Origin: Cellulomonas sp. Leaf334
Lineage (GTDB): Bacteria; Actinomycetota; Actinomycetes; Actinomycetales; Cellulomonadaceae
DNA length: 64,000 bases
Assembly: GCF_001424195.1 (NCBI RefSeq)
Contig: NZ_LMOO01000001.1
Location: 436,256-500,255, forward strand
Direction: 5' to 3'
A model generated the notes under the pieces. The model had not been told where the DNA came from, ran no database searches, and saw nothing but the letters and a program-made list of their open reading frames with translations. Every line of letters begins with the position of its first letter. Positions within the stretch are counted from its first letter, which is position 1. This document shows, piece after piece, positions 25,183 to 33,988 of the stretch. Both the position numbers and the translations under genes were made by a program.

Positions 25183-26298
25183 TCACCCGGCGGCGGTCGT
25201 CACCGTCGGGTGAAGCGGTCGGTCCAGGCACGCGGCGAGCCTGGCGATCCCCTCGTCGAGCGCGTCCGACGCGGGGCGCCCTGCGCCGGGGAACACGGTC
25301 ACCGTGACGTCCTCGTCGCGCACCGACCAGGTCCCGACGACGACGCCGCCCGCCACCACGAGGTTCGCCCCGCGGCTGACCTCGGTCCGCCGCTCCGGTG
25401 GCACGATCTGGGGGTCCGCGGTCCCCGGACCCAGCACCCACTGGTCGTAGGCGGGCAACAGCCGGACGGCGCTCGTCGGCTCGGTCCCGGTGAGCTCGTC
25501 GACGTCCTCGCGGAGCACGAGGGCCGGTGCGCCGTCCACCACGACGGGGGCGAGTCGCTCCCCGAGCTCCTGGACCCACCGCTGGATGCGCCTGCGGCCC
25601 GCGCTCAACCCTGCTCCGAACCAGTAGTCCAGGTGCGCCGGGGTGGTCGGACCGTACGCCTGCACGTACTCCACGATCACGCGCGGACCGGCGTCGGCGA
25701 GGTCCGGGAGGCCGGCCCACCGCGGGTTGCGGGTGAGGAGCTGGAAGGTCGGCAGTCCGTCGCGGGATGGTCCGAACGCGAGGTCGCCCTGCCACGCGAG
25801 AGCCTTGAGCAGGGTCCACGGCTCGTTCGCGAAGATCGGTCGGAGGTGCTCGTACCGTGGACGGGTCGCGAGCGCTGCGCCGAGCTCGTCGGGGGTCAGC
25901 GGGCGGTCGTCGAGGGCGTCCCGGACAGCCGCACGGAAGTCCGGCCAGTCCTCGGGAGCCAGGCGGTAGTACTCCCGCCAGCTCGGCAGCTCCCACTGCC
26001 GGCCGGCCGCACGGAGCACGAGGTAGGCGCCGCCCTCCTCGGGGGTCAGGAGGTGGACCGCGCCGCGGAACGCGAACGTCCGCAGGAGCCGACCGTCGAG
26101 CACGGCCTCACGCACCTCCCCCGGCCGCGAGCTGTGCTGCCGGGTCCGGACCGCGAGCTCGACGTCCGACTGCGCCGGGATCGCGGTCAGCCGGCGCACC
26201 ACGTCCTCGGCGGACGTGGCGCCGACGGGCTCCAGCAGCTGCCGGCGCATCCGCCACGCGAGCGCCTGGGTTCGGGTCACCTGCACAGGACCGGTCAT
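25183..26298 (-). CDS. Winged-helix DNA-binding protein, AlkZ-like (HTH_42)
   Basis: 371 aa from ATG 26298 (GAGGGAG upstream). Seen: N-terminal ALAWRMRRQLL, the AIPAQSDVELAVRTR segment, LLRTFAFRGAVHLLTPE (typical 'RTW..RGTLHL' position), and the C-terminal LLPAYDQWVLGPG followed by VSRGANLVVAGGVVVGTW. This fold belongs to the AlkZ/YcaQ-type DNA glycosylase superfamily. The QxQ motif used by interstrand-crosslink glycosylases is reduced to a single Gln here, so glycosylase activity is uncertain. Many actinobacteria carry several paralogues. Divergent from the P-type ATPase gene. Confidence 0.85.
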   Translation of the reverse strand: MTGPVQVTRTQALAWRMRRQLLEPVGATSAEDVVRRLTAIPAQSDVELAVRTRQHSSRPGEVREAVLDGRLLRTFAFRGAVHLLTPEEGGAYLVLRAAGRQWELPSWREYYRLAPEDWPDFRAAVRDALDDRPLTPDELGAALATRPRYEHLRPIFANEPWTLLKALAWQGDLAFGPSRDGLPTFQLLTRNPRWAGLPDLADAGPRVIVEYVQAYGPTTPAHLDYWFGAGLSAGRRRIQRWVQELGERLAPVVVDGAPALVLREDVDELTGTEPTSAVRLLPAYDQWVLGPGTADPQIVPPERRTEVSRGANLVVAGGVVVGTWSVRDEDVTVTVFPGAGRPASDALDEGIARLAACLDRPLHPTVTTAAG

Positions 26299-26589
26299 CT
26301 GCACTCCCTCGTGTGCCGTGATCATCCGGCTCGACGTCTGCCGACCGCAGGAGCGGTGGCATGACGACGGAGCCTGGCGCGAGGCTCGACCCATGATCGC
26401 AGGGCGGGCTTCACCGGTGACGTCCGCGACTGGACGGGCCGTCCCGGTGCGGCGTGCCAGACCGACGAGGCCGGTCGTCGCCGCACCCACGACGCCCTGG
26501 AGGGTGCCGCCTACGACGCTGACGAACCTCGCTGCAAGGATGGGTGCCGTGCCCGCACCGCGTCACGACTCTGCCGAGGAGCACGCCGT
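26299..26589. other. Intergenic region between divergent AlkZ-like and P-type ATPase genes
   Basis: About 290 bp that must contain both divergent promoters. No dyad operator, structured RNA or credible small gene was recognised; only the GAGGAG ribosome-binding site of the ATPase near 26576 is clear. Confidence 0.35.
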
Positions 26590-29322
26590 ATGACGACCGC
26601 AGCGCCAGACCACCCCGCACGCACGACGGTCCTGACCGCGCCGTGGTCCCTGCCCGGGGAGGAGGTGCTGCAGGCCGTCGCGAGCTCGTCCGACGGGCTG
26701 ACGGGGCGAGAGGCGCAGGACCGGCTCGCACGCGACGGGCGCAACGAGCTGCCCGAACCGCCTCAGCCGTCCGTGCTCCGGCGCCTGCTGAGCCAGTACG
26801 CCGACGTGCTCATCTACATCCTGGTCGCGGCGGCGGTCCTCAAGGCGCTCACCGGAGACTGGGTCGACTTCGCCGTGATCGTCGTGGTGATCGTCGCGAC
26901 GGGTCTGATCGGGTTCATCCAGGAGGGCCGGGCGGCGTCGGCGCTGGCGGGGCTGCGGAAGATGCAGTCGCTGCGTGCGCAGGTCCGACGCGACGGCACC
27001 TGGGGGGTCGTCGACTCGGTCACCCTCGTCGTCGGTGACGTCGTGCGGGTGCGCAGCGGCGACCGCGTGCCGGCCGACGTGCGCCTCCTCGGCCCCGCCC
27101 AGCTGCAGGTCGACGAGTCCGCGCTGACCGGGGAGTCCCTCGCGGCGAGCAAGTCCGACGGCCTGAACGACCCGGACGCGGGGGTGGGTGACCGGACCTC
27201 GATGCTGTTCTCCGGGACGCTCGTGACGTCCGGCACCGGTGAGGGCGTGGTCGTGGCGACGGGGGCCGGCACCGAGATCGGCCGCATCTCGGCGCTCGTG
27301 TCCGAGCAGGACGCGATGGACACGCCCCTGGCCCGGCAGCTCTCGCACCTGGGCCGGCAGCTGTCGGTGCTGATCGGCGTGCTCGCGGTCGTGATGCTGC
27401 TGGTCGGCCGGTTCGTGCACGGCCTGGACGTCGACGAGCTGATCTCGGCGGCCATCGGGTTCGCCGTCGCCGCCGTTCCCGAAGGACTCCCCGCGCTGGT
27501 CACGATCACGCTGGCGCTCGGCGTGCAGCAGATGGCCCGGCACCACGCGATCACGCGCAAGATGGCGGCGGTCGAGACGCTCGGCTCCACGACGACGATC
27601 TGCTCGGACAAGACGGGGACGCTCACCCAGAACGAGATGACCGCCCGCAGCGTCGTCACCGCGGCGGGTACCTACGCCGTCGAGGGCACCGGCTACGCCC
27701 CCGCCGGACGGGTCGCGACCCCGGACGGGACGACGGCGGACCTGGCCGCGCACCCCGACCTCGCCGCGCTCGTGCTGGCGGTCGGCCTGTGCAACGACGC
27801 CCACGTCGAACCGACCGACGACGGCTGGCGCGTCGTCGGTGCGCCGACCGAGGGCGCCCTGGACGTCCTCGCCGCGAAGGCGGGCCTGGACCGCACCGGT
27901 GCCGCCCGGGTCGGGGCGGTGCCGTTCGAGTCCGCGCACAAGTTCGCCGCGACGCTGGACGACGTCCCGTCCGGCACGACGCGGCTGGTCCACGCTGTCG
28001 GTGCCCCGGACCGGCTGCTCGACCGGTGCGACACCGAACGTGACGCGGACGGCGGTGTCCGGCCGCTCGACCGCGGCGCCTGGGACCGTCGGATCGACGA
28101 GCTCTCCGCCGGCGGGCTGCGCGTGCTCGCTGCGGCGTTCCGCCCCGCCGACGGGGTCGACGCCATCACGCTCGACGACCTCGACGACGGGCTGACGTTC
28201 CTCGGGGTCGTCGGCATCGTCGACCCGCCGCGGCCCGAGGCGACCGCGGCGATCGCCGAGGCGCATGCGGCGGGGATCCGGGTGAAGATGATCACCGGCG
28301 ACCACCGCGGCACCGCCACGGCGATCGCCCGCGAGCTCGGCATCGCCCCCGACCACGGCACGGTCCGGGCGCTGACCGGTGCCGAGCTGCAGGCGATGGA
28401 CGACGACGAGCTGCGCGCGGTGGTGCGAGACGTCGACGTCTACGCGCGGACCTCCCCCGAGCACAAGCTCCGGATCGTCCGCGCCCTGCAGTCCCACGGT
28501 GAGGTCGTCGCGATGACCGGAGACGGCGTGAACGACGCCCCGTCGATCACGCGGGCGGACGTGGGCGTCGCGATGGGCATCAAGGGCACCGAGGCCACCA
28601 AGGAGGCCGCCGACATCGTCCTGGCCGACGACAACTTCGCGACGATCGAGCGGGCGGTCGAGGAGGGCCGGCGGATCTACGACAACATCCGCAAGGCCGT
28701 CGTGTTCCTGCTGCCCACCAACGGTGCGCAGTCGCTCGTGATCCTGGTCGCGGTGCTGGCCGGGCTCGCTCTCCCGCTGTCGCCCGTGCAGATCCTCTGG
28801 ATCAACCTCGCGACCGCGATCACGCTCTCGCTGACCCTCGCGGGCGAGCCCGCGGAGCCCGGCATCATGCGCCGCACCCCCCGGTCCCCGACCGAGCAGG
28901 TGCTGTCGTCGCGCGCGGTCGCGGTGATCCTGATCGCCTCCGTCGTCATCGGTGCAGCGACCCTCGTGGTCTTCGTCCTGGAGCGTGACCGCACGGGTGA
29001 CTACGCGGTCGCGCAGACGTCCGCGGTCATGATGCTCGCGCTCGGACAGCTCGCGTTCCTGCTGAACTGCCGCCTGCTCAACGGGTCGGCCTTCACCGTG
29101 CGGGTGCTCACCGGCAACCGCAGCCTCTGGGTCTCGGCCGGCGCCCTGCTCGTCCTGCAGCTCGTGTTCACCTACGCGCCGTTCATGAACGCGTGGTTCG
29201 ACTCCACCCCCATCGGTCTGCACAGCTGGGTCCTGACGGCCGGGATCGCGGTGGTGGTGTTCGTGGTCATCGAAGCCGCGAAGGCGGTCCTGCGCCGGAC
29301 GGGCGACCGCGGCGCCGCGTAG
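26590..29322 (+). CDS. Type-II cation-transporting P-type ATPase
   Basis: 910 aa. Domains in order: N-terminal cation-ATPase domain (about 20-80); actuator with TGES at 180-183; M4 with VPEGLPALVTITL (PEGL, type II); phosphorylation site Asp340 in SDKTGTLTQNE; nucleotide domain with PFESAHKF; MTGDGVNDAPSITRADVGVA hinge; C-terminal six-helix domain from about 700. PEGL plus the long C-terminal domain places it with Ca2+/Mn2+/Na+ type-IIA pumps; the ion is not assignable. The usual nucleotide-domain KGAP motif reads VGAP here (Val470). ATG start with GAGGAG upstream. No operon partner. Confidence 0.93.
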   Translation: MTTAAPDHPARTTVLTAPWSLPGEEVLQAVASSSDGLTGREAQDRLARDGRNELPEPPQPSVLRRLLSQYADVLIYILVAAAVLKALTGDWVDFAVIVVVIVATGLIGFIQEGRAASALAGLRKMQSLRAQVRRDGTWGVVDSVTLVVGDVVRVRSGDRVPADVRLLGPAQLQVDESALTGESLAASKSDGLNDPDAGVGDRTSMLFSGTLVTSGTGEGVVVATGAGTEIGRISALVSEQDAMDTPLARQLSHLGRQLSVLIGVLAVVMLLVGRFVHGLDVDELISAAIGFAVAAVPEGLPALVTITLALGVQQMARHHAITRKMAAVETLGSTTTICSDKTGTLTQNEMTARSVVTAAGTYAVEGTGYAPAGRVATPDGTTADLAAHPDLAALVLAVGLCNDAHVEPTDDGWRVVGAPTEGALDVLAAKAGLDRTGAARVGAVPFESAHKFAATLDDVPSGTTRLVHAVGAPDRLLDRCDTERDADGGVRPLDRGAWDRRIDELSAGGLRVLAAAFRPADGVDAITLDDLDDGLTFLGVVGIVDPPRPEATAAIAEAHAAGIRVKMITGDHRGTATAIARELGIAPDHGTVRALTGAELQAMDDDELRAVVRDVDVYARTSPEHKLRIVRALQSHGEVVAMTGDGVNDAPSITRADVGVAMGIKGTEATKEAADIVLADDNFATIERAVEEGRRIYDNIRKAVVFLLPTNGAQSLVILVAVLAGLALPLSPVQILWINLATAITLSLTLAGEPAEPGIMRRTPRSPTEQVLSSRAVAVILIASVVIGAATLVVFVLERDRTGDYAVAQTSAVMMLALGQLAFLLNCRLLNGSAFTVRVLTGNRSLWVSAGALLVLQLVFTYAPFMNAWFDSTPIGLHSWVLTAGIAVVVFVVIEAAKAVLRRTGDRGAA

Positions 29323-29325
29323 CGC

Positions 29326-29787
29326 TCAGCTCGGGGGGTCGCGGTCGTCGAGCAGCAGCCGCCGGACCGCCGCCCGGGACACGAGCAGTGCGACCACGAG
29401 GAGGGTCACGGGCAGGAAGCCGCCCAGGCTCACGGCGTCGCCGAACACGAGGTCGACCAGCGCCAGGACGACGAGCTTGCTGCCCGCCGCCACCACCCAG
29501 AGCGCCGCGCCGGCGGCGACCTTCCCGCGTCGCGAGGTCGCCGTGTGGAACAGGGCGAGGACCCTGCCCTTGAGCCTCAGGACGAGCTCCAGGGCGACCT
29601 TGAGCAGGATGGCGGTCAGCAGCGACAGCGTGAAGCTCTCGCTGAGGACGGCCGGGACGTACTCGATGACGAGGTTGAGGACGACGACGTAGACGAAGAC
29701 GTCCACGACGTCGGCCGGCCGGGACCGGAGCCAGGTGCGGACCGGTCGCGCGTCCGTCGAGGCGACGGGGTCGCGTTCTGTCGTCAC
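29326..29787 (-). CDS. Four-helix integral membrane protein of unknown function
   Basis: 153 aa from the GTG at 29787. Four hydrophobic segments: VVDVFVYVVVLNLVIEYVPA, SLLTAILLKVALELVLRLKG, AALWVVAAGSKLVVLALVDLVFG and GGFLPVTLLVVALLVSRAAV, with a charged loop ALFHTATSRRGKV between helices 2 and 3. No functional motif. The stop lies 3 bp from the convergent ATPase stop. The longer upstream frame is rejected because it runs through the divergent VOC gene promoter and is Ser/Thr/Arg-rich. Confidence 0.82.
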   Translation of the reverse strand: MTTERDPVASTDARPVRTWLRSRPADVVDVFVYVVVLNLVIEYVPAVLSESFTLSLLTAILLKVALELVLRLKGRVLALFHTATSRRGKVAAGAALWVVAAGSKLVVLALVDLVFGDAVSLGGFLPVTLLVVALLVSRAAVRRLLLDDRDPPS

Positions 29788-29827
29788 GGCACCATCGTGA
29801 CGTACGCAGCGGTGCCAGGATGTCCGG

Positions 29828-30193
29828 ATGAGGATCCGTCGGCAGGTCGTGGTGTTCGACGCCGCCGACGTCGAGCAGGAGAGCGGGTTCTGGGCGGCGC
29901 TGCTCGGGGGCACCGTGTCGGTGGAGGAGGACTGGCACTCGGTCCTCGTCGACGGCGAGCCGCGCATCGACGTGCAGCTCGCGCCGGACCACGTCCGGCC
30001 CGAGTGGCCCGACGGTCAGCCGCAGCAGGTGCACCTCGACCTGTACGTGGACGACATCCACACCGCGCACGAGCACGCCCTGGCCGTCGGGGCGGTCCTG
30101 CTCCAAGCGGCGACGGACCTCACGACGCCCGACGGGTTCCAGGTCTACGCCGACCCGGCGGGGCACCCGTTCTGCCTGTGCTGGGGGCCGTGA
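29828..30193 (+). CDS. VOC-superfamily (glyoxalase/bleomycin-resistance fold) protein
   Basis: 121 aa. The two beta-alpha-beta-beta-beta modules are seen as VVVFDAADVEQESGFWAALL ... IDVQLAPDHV and QQVHLDLYVDDIHTAHEHAL ... GFQVYADPAGHPFCLCW. HLDLYV and PAGHPFCLCW are standard for the small VOC/glyoxalase-like group. Metal ligands look incomplete, so enzymatic, binding or resistance role is undefined. Convergent with the nitrilase gene, one base between stops. Confidence 0.88.
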   Translation: MRIRRQVVVFDAADVEQESGFWAALLGGTVSVEEDWHSVLVDGEPRIDVQLAPDHVRPEWPDGQPQQVHLDLYVDDIHTAHEHALAVGAVLLQAATDLTTPDGFQVYADPAGHPFCLCWGP

Positions 30194-30194
30194 C

Positions 30195-31136
30195 CTAGTC
30201 GTCGGCCAGCACGACGGCAGGTCGCGGACGGGTGTCGACGGTGAGCCGGAAGATGTCCGGCCGGTGGTAGTGCCCGGTGGCGTCGAACAGCCGACGCGCG
30301 GCGCGGACCTGCGCGAGGTCGATGTCGGCGGTGAGGATGGTCTCCTCGTGCCGGGCCGGGCCCGCGAGCAGCTCCCCGTTGGGTCCGACGATCACGCTGT
30401 TGCCGGGTTCCACCCAGCCGCCGTCCCCCTCCTTGACGGTCCACACCTCGTCGCGACGCGGGAAGTCGGCGGGGATCTGGTCGATGTGGGTGCACGGGTT
30501 GACGCCGATGACGTAGCAGCGCCCCTCGCGCGCGATGTGCCGCAGGGTCGCGACCCACCCGTCGCCGGTGGCCAGGGTGGGAGCGGTCCAGATGTCGACC
30601 CCCTGCGCGTAGAGGTAGAAACGCGCCAACGGCATGTAGTTCTCCCAGCACGTCAGCCCGCTGAGCCGGCCGAACGGCGTCTCCACGACGGGCAGCGTCG
30701 ACCCGTCGCCCATCCCCCAGACCGTCCGCTCCGAGCCGGTCGGCATGAGCTTGCGGTGCTTCGCGAGCAGCCGACCGTCGGGACCGAGGTAGAGAGTCGT
30801 GTTGTAGACCGTGGAGCCGTGCGGCTCGCGCTCCTCGACGTTGACCACCACGTACACGCCGGCCTCCGCGGCGGCGGCGCCCAACGCCTCGGTCACCGGG
30901 CCGGGCACGACGACCGCCTGGTCGAGGAGCAGGGCGAACCACTCCTCGTCGCCGTCCCAGATGGGCCGCGAGTCCATCCAGACGGGCGTGCCCGGGATGA
31001 ACACCTCCGGGAAGACCACGAGGTGGGCGCCGTCGGCGGCGGCCTTCTCGATCAGGCCCACCGCCTTGTCGACGCACCCCTGCCGGTCCATGAGCACGGG
31101 TGCGGCCTGGATCGCGGCCACGCGGGTGAGGGTCAT
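30195..31136 (-). CDS. Nitrilase / carbon-nitrogen hydrolase
   Basis: 313 aa with the complete Glu-Lys-Cys triad: Glu44 (FPEVFIPG), Lys129 (AKHRKLMPTG) and Cys163 (LTCWENYMP). LTCWENYMPLAR is the signature of true nitrilases (branch 1), which turn nitriles directly into carboxylic acids and ammonia, rather than amidases. GTPVWMDSRPIW and THIDQIPADFP resemble aliphatic/aromatic nitrilases. Followed upstream by an EEP nuclease gene on the same strand with a 16 bp gap. Physiological nitrile unknown. Confidence 0.92.
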   Translation of the reverse strand: MTLTRVAAIQAAPVLMDRQGCVDKAVGLIEKAAADGAHLVVFPEVFIPGTPVWMDSRPIWDGDEEWFALLLDQAVVVPGPVTEALGAAAAEAGVYVVVNVEEREPHGSTVYNTTLYLGPDGRLLAKHRKLMPTGSERTVWGMGDGSTLPVVETPFGRLSGLTCWENYMPLARFYLYAQGVDIWTAPTLATGDGWVATLRHIAREGRCYVIGVNPCTHIDQIPADFPRRDEVWTVKEGDGGWVEPGNSVIVGPNGELLAGPARHEETILTADIDLAQVRAARRLFDATGHYHRPDIFRLTVDTRPRPAVVLADD

Positions 31137-31152
31137 GGTCAGGGCTCCCTGC

Positions 31153-32100
31153 CTACACGTTGATGGTGGCGAGGACCGGCCGGTGGTCCGACCCGGGCTC
31201 GCCGCGGCGGTCGTTCGGGTCCTCGGTGATCGACGGGACCGGTCCGGCTCCGTCGGTCGTGACGGCTCCGTCGGCGACGAGACCGACGAGCGCGTGACTC
31301 ACGAGGATGTGGTCGATCAGCTCCTTGCGGCCGCGGAACTCCCGTGAGAACCGCTGCTCCTCGGGGATGCGGGCGGCCAGGTTCCAGAGCCTCTGACGGT
31401 CGCCCGCGTCCGGTCGCGAGAACCCACCCGTGCCGATCTCCGAGCCGGTCGGGCCGAGCAGGATCTGCGTCGTCGCCGCCTCCGGCACGTCGTTGAGGTC
31501 ACCGAGCACGACGACCGCCGCGCTGCCGGCGACCGCGTCGAGCCTGCGGGACGCCGCTGCGCGGACGGTGACCGACTCGGACGACCGCCGGTTCAGGGCG
31601 TAGGCGCCGAACCGCGCGCGCTCACCCTCGTCATCGGTCGAGAAGCGACCCCCGGGGAAGGTCAGGAGCTTGGACTTCAGGTGGCACGCGATCAGGTCGA
31701 TGCGTCGTCCACCGACGTTCACCCGTACCTGCAGCGCTGCCCGCCCCATCGTCGAGCTGGACACGGCGGTGTCGTCGACCTGGATGGGGCGCAGACCCGC
31801 CGGGAACGCGACCCACTGGCGCACCGCGGTCAGCGGCAACCGGGACAGGAAGCCGACCCGGATCCCCCGCCGGTCGGGCGCCGCCGTCGCCTGGTGCCAG
31901 GTCCCACCCACCCGCTCGGCGAGGTCGGTCAGGGCAACGACGTCACCGACCTCCTGCACCGCCAGGACGTCGGGCGCCATCGCGGCGACGACGTCGGCGA
32001 GCGACGTGAGCTTCGCCTGGTACGCGGCGCCGGTCTCCGGTCCGGCGTCGTCCCCAGGGCGGAAGAGGTTCTCCAGGTTCCACGTGCAGATCCGCACCAT
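31153..32100 (-). CDS. Endonuclease/exonuclease/phosphatase family protein
   Basis: 315 aa. EEP-fold signatures: RICTWNLENLF at the start (metal Asn), VLAVQEVGD (metal Glu), IACHLKSK, VVLGDLNDVPEA (catalytic Asp/Asn) and GSDHRPVLATI at the end (catalytic Asp-His). It is a divalent-metal phosphodiesterase; nuclease or phosphatase target unknown. No signal peptide, so probably cytoplasmic. ATG 32100 is chosen; a GTG 9 bp upstream is possible. Same strand as the nitrilase and probably co-transcribed. Confidence 0.9.
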   Translation of the reverse strand: MVRICTWNLENLFRPGDDAGPETGAAYQAKLTSLADVVAAMAPDVLAVQEVGDVVALTDLAERVGGTWHQATAAPDRRGIRVGFLSRLPLTAVRQWVAFPAGLRPIQVDDTAVSSSTMGRAALQVRVNVGGRRIDLIACHLKSKLLTFPGGRFSTDDEGERARFGAYALNRRSSESVTVRAAASRRLDAVAGSAAVVVLGDLNDVPEAATTQILLGPTGSEIGTGGFSRPDAGDRQRLWNLAARIPEEQRFSREFRGRKELIDHILVSHALVGLVADGAVTTDGAGPVPSITEDPNDRRGEPGSDHRPVLATINV

Positions 32101-32371
32101 GGCGACCACCCCATCGAGTCACCTCGTGTCTACTCCCCTGGAGGGACGGGCGACAAGGTTCGCCGTGGCGATCGCCGCCGACGAGGTCGAGCCGGCACGA
32201 CGGCAGTGGGGAGGAGCCGTTGGCCCGGGACCGCAGCGAGCATGGAGGAGCTCGGCATCCTCAGCGCAGCGATCCTCATCCAGGGGTCGGCCGGGCCGTG
32301 ACGAGGTGGTGACGAGGGCGTGACGTGCGCGCACCTACCGTGCAGCACCAGACTCGCTCGGCCAGGTGACC
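32101..32371. other. Intergenic region before the DUF4157 gene
   Basis: About 270 bp between divergent genes. It is less GC-rich in places than neighbouring coding DNA. No clear promoter, repeat or attachment site was recognised; the only candidate translation signal for the DUF4157 gene is a weak CAGGTG 5 bp upstream of its ATG. Confidence 0.35.
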
Positions 32372-33988
32372 ATGACCGGAAGCACGTTCGACCGCGAGGC
32401 GGCAGAGGAACGGACCTCCGGCTCGCCGACACTCCCGGCCCCGTTGACGTCGTCCGGGCACGCTCTCGACGCGGAGACGCTGCGCGACCTCGAACCGCGT
32501 TTCCGCCACGACTTCAGCAAGGTGCGCGTGCACACCGAGCGAGACGACGCGCAGGGAGCCGCAGCCCTCGGGGCGGCCGCCTACACGGTCGGGACCGACA
32601 TCGTGTTCGGGTCCGGCCGCTACCAGCCCCAGAGCTCGGCGGGGCGCCGGCTGCTGGCTCACGAGCTCGCCCATGTCGTGCAGCAGGACGGCCAGGTCGC
32701 AGGCCCGCTGTCGGGCGTGCGACTGGCTGGCGCCGGCGACGCCGGCGAGCGAGCCGCGGAGGCGATCGCGGCCGCCGTAGACGTAGGTCCCCCTGCGGGC
32801 ACCCGCCGGCACGATCACCCGCTCTTGCGACCCCTGTCCAGAACGGGACCGGCGATCCAGCGCGCGATCGCACCCGAGGACGTCTCGAGCGAGATGGTCG
32901 GGAGGACGTTCGAGCTCACCGCCGCCGTCACGCAGCGGGGCGTCACGCTCGCGGCCGGCACCGTCGTGACCATCACGTCGTGGCTCAACTCTGCGGAGAC
33001 CGTCGGTGCGACGAGCGCCGGTACCCCGGGCGGCTTCGTCATCGCGAAGACCGGGCTACGCCCTGCCCGGACCGCCGTGGCAGGGATCGACCCGTACAGC
33101 AGCGGGGTGGCGGGCCAGGCGAGCTCGGTCACCAAGGGCGAGGCGGCCCTCAACGCGTGGGTCGCCAAGAAGGCGCAGTACAAGACGCCGAAGGCCCTGG
33201 CCAGCTTTGACAAGGAGCGCCTGCGGCTGGAGGGCCTGCTGGCCACGCGACGGAAGCTCCTCAACCGCAAGCTCATCCAGGAGACGATGTTCAACCGCTT
33301 CGACAGCATCATCAAGAGTGAGGTCGACGCGGCCAACACGGCGAACGGCCTCACGGGGAAGGCGGCGCTGGATCCGAACCTGCTCAAGAGCATGCTCTTC
33401 CAGGAGAGTCAGCTCGGCACCTCTGGTCGCCACCTCGAGGTGCCCGCCTCGCACCCGGTCAAGACCCGCTTCAACCTCGGCCAGGTGATCGACTCGTCGG
33501 GTCTTGCGTTGCTGACCATGCTCGAGGCCGAGCGCCGCGACGTCGTGACCGCGTTCTCGCTCGGTGACCTGCGCAAGGACCTCGTCGCCGCCCAACGCGA
33601 GCTTGCGACGTTGGAGAAGAAGGCGACCCGGACGGGCGCCGAGGACGCGCGACTGATCGACCTCCGAGGGCAGTCCGCGCAGAGCTGGGAGACGTTCATC
33701 TGGGCGTACACGGCGACCGGTGCTGGCGTCGGGTTCGCCGACGCGGTGAGCTCGCTGTTCGCCGAGACGGTGCCTGCGCGGAACGAGAGCTACACCTTCT
33801 GGATCCACATGGCCGTCTCCTGGCTCTTCACCAAGCACCGTGCGGGAGTGAGCTGGCCGGAGGCCATCAGGAAGTACAACGGCGGTGGCGCACGAGCCAA
33901 GCACTACCGTGATGCCGTCGTGGGCCGTGCCACGGATGCACGTGCGGCAGCCGGGAGAGGCGGCACGTTCGAGCCTCGCGGCATGTGA
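32372..33988 (+). CDS. DUF4157 (eCIS-core) protein with lysozyme-like C-terminal region
   Basis: 538 aa. Residues about 30-110 are a textbook eCIS-core DUF4157 domain: DFSKVRVHTERDDAQGAAAL, YTVGTDIVFGSGRY, and the zinc-protease-like LLAHELAHVVQQ (His97-Glu98...His101). A linker region (about 160-265) is followed by a helical segment and, from about 305, a region with FQESQLGT (Glu345) and EAIRKYNGGG...YRDAV, the layout of SLT-type lytic transglycosylases. DUF4157 proteins are linked to extracellular contractile injection systems as effectors or processing factors, but no sheath, tube or baseplate gene is in the window. The 3' end overlaps gntK antisense by 85 bp. Domain assignment of the C-terminus is by eye. 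Confidence 0.85.
   Translation: MTGSTFDREAAEERTSGSPTLPAPLTSSGHALDAETLRDLEPRFRHDFSKVRVHTERDDAQGAAALGAAAYTVGTDIVFGSGRYQPQSSAGRRLLAHELAHVVQQDGQVAGPLSGVRLAGAGDAGERAAEAIAAAVDVGPPAGTRRHDHPLLRPLSRTGPAIQRAIAPEDVSSEMVGRTFELTAAVTQRGVTLAAGTVVTITSWLNSAETVGATSAGTPGGFVIAKTGLRPARTAVAGIDPYSSGVAGQASSVTKGEAALNAWVAKKAQYKTPKALASFDKERLRLEGLLATRRKLLNRKLIQETMFNRFDSIIKSEVDAANTANGLTGKAALDPNLLKSMLFQESQLGTSGRHLEVPASHPVKTRFNLGQVIDSSGLALLTMLEAERRDVVTAFSLGDLRKDLVAAQRELATLEKKATRTGAEDARLIDLRGQSAQSWETFIWAYTATGAGVGFADAVSSLFAETVPARNESYTFWIHMAVSWLFTKHRAGVSWPEAIRKYNGGGARAKHYRDAVVGRATDARAAAGRGGTFEPRGM

Noticed and set aside
26563..29223. 886-codon minus-strand frame opposite the P-type ATPase
   Set aside because: Composition is Arg/Asp/Gly repeats with no recognisable motif; the plus strand encodes all P-type ATPase signatures.
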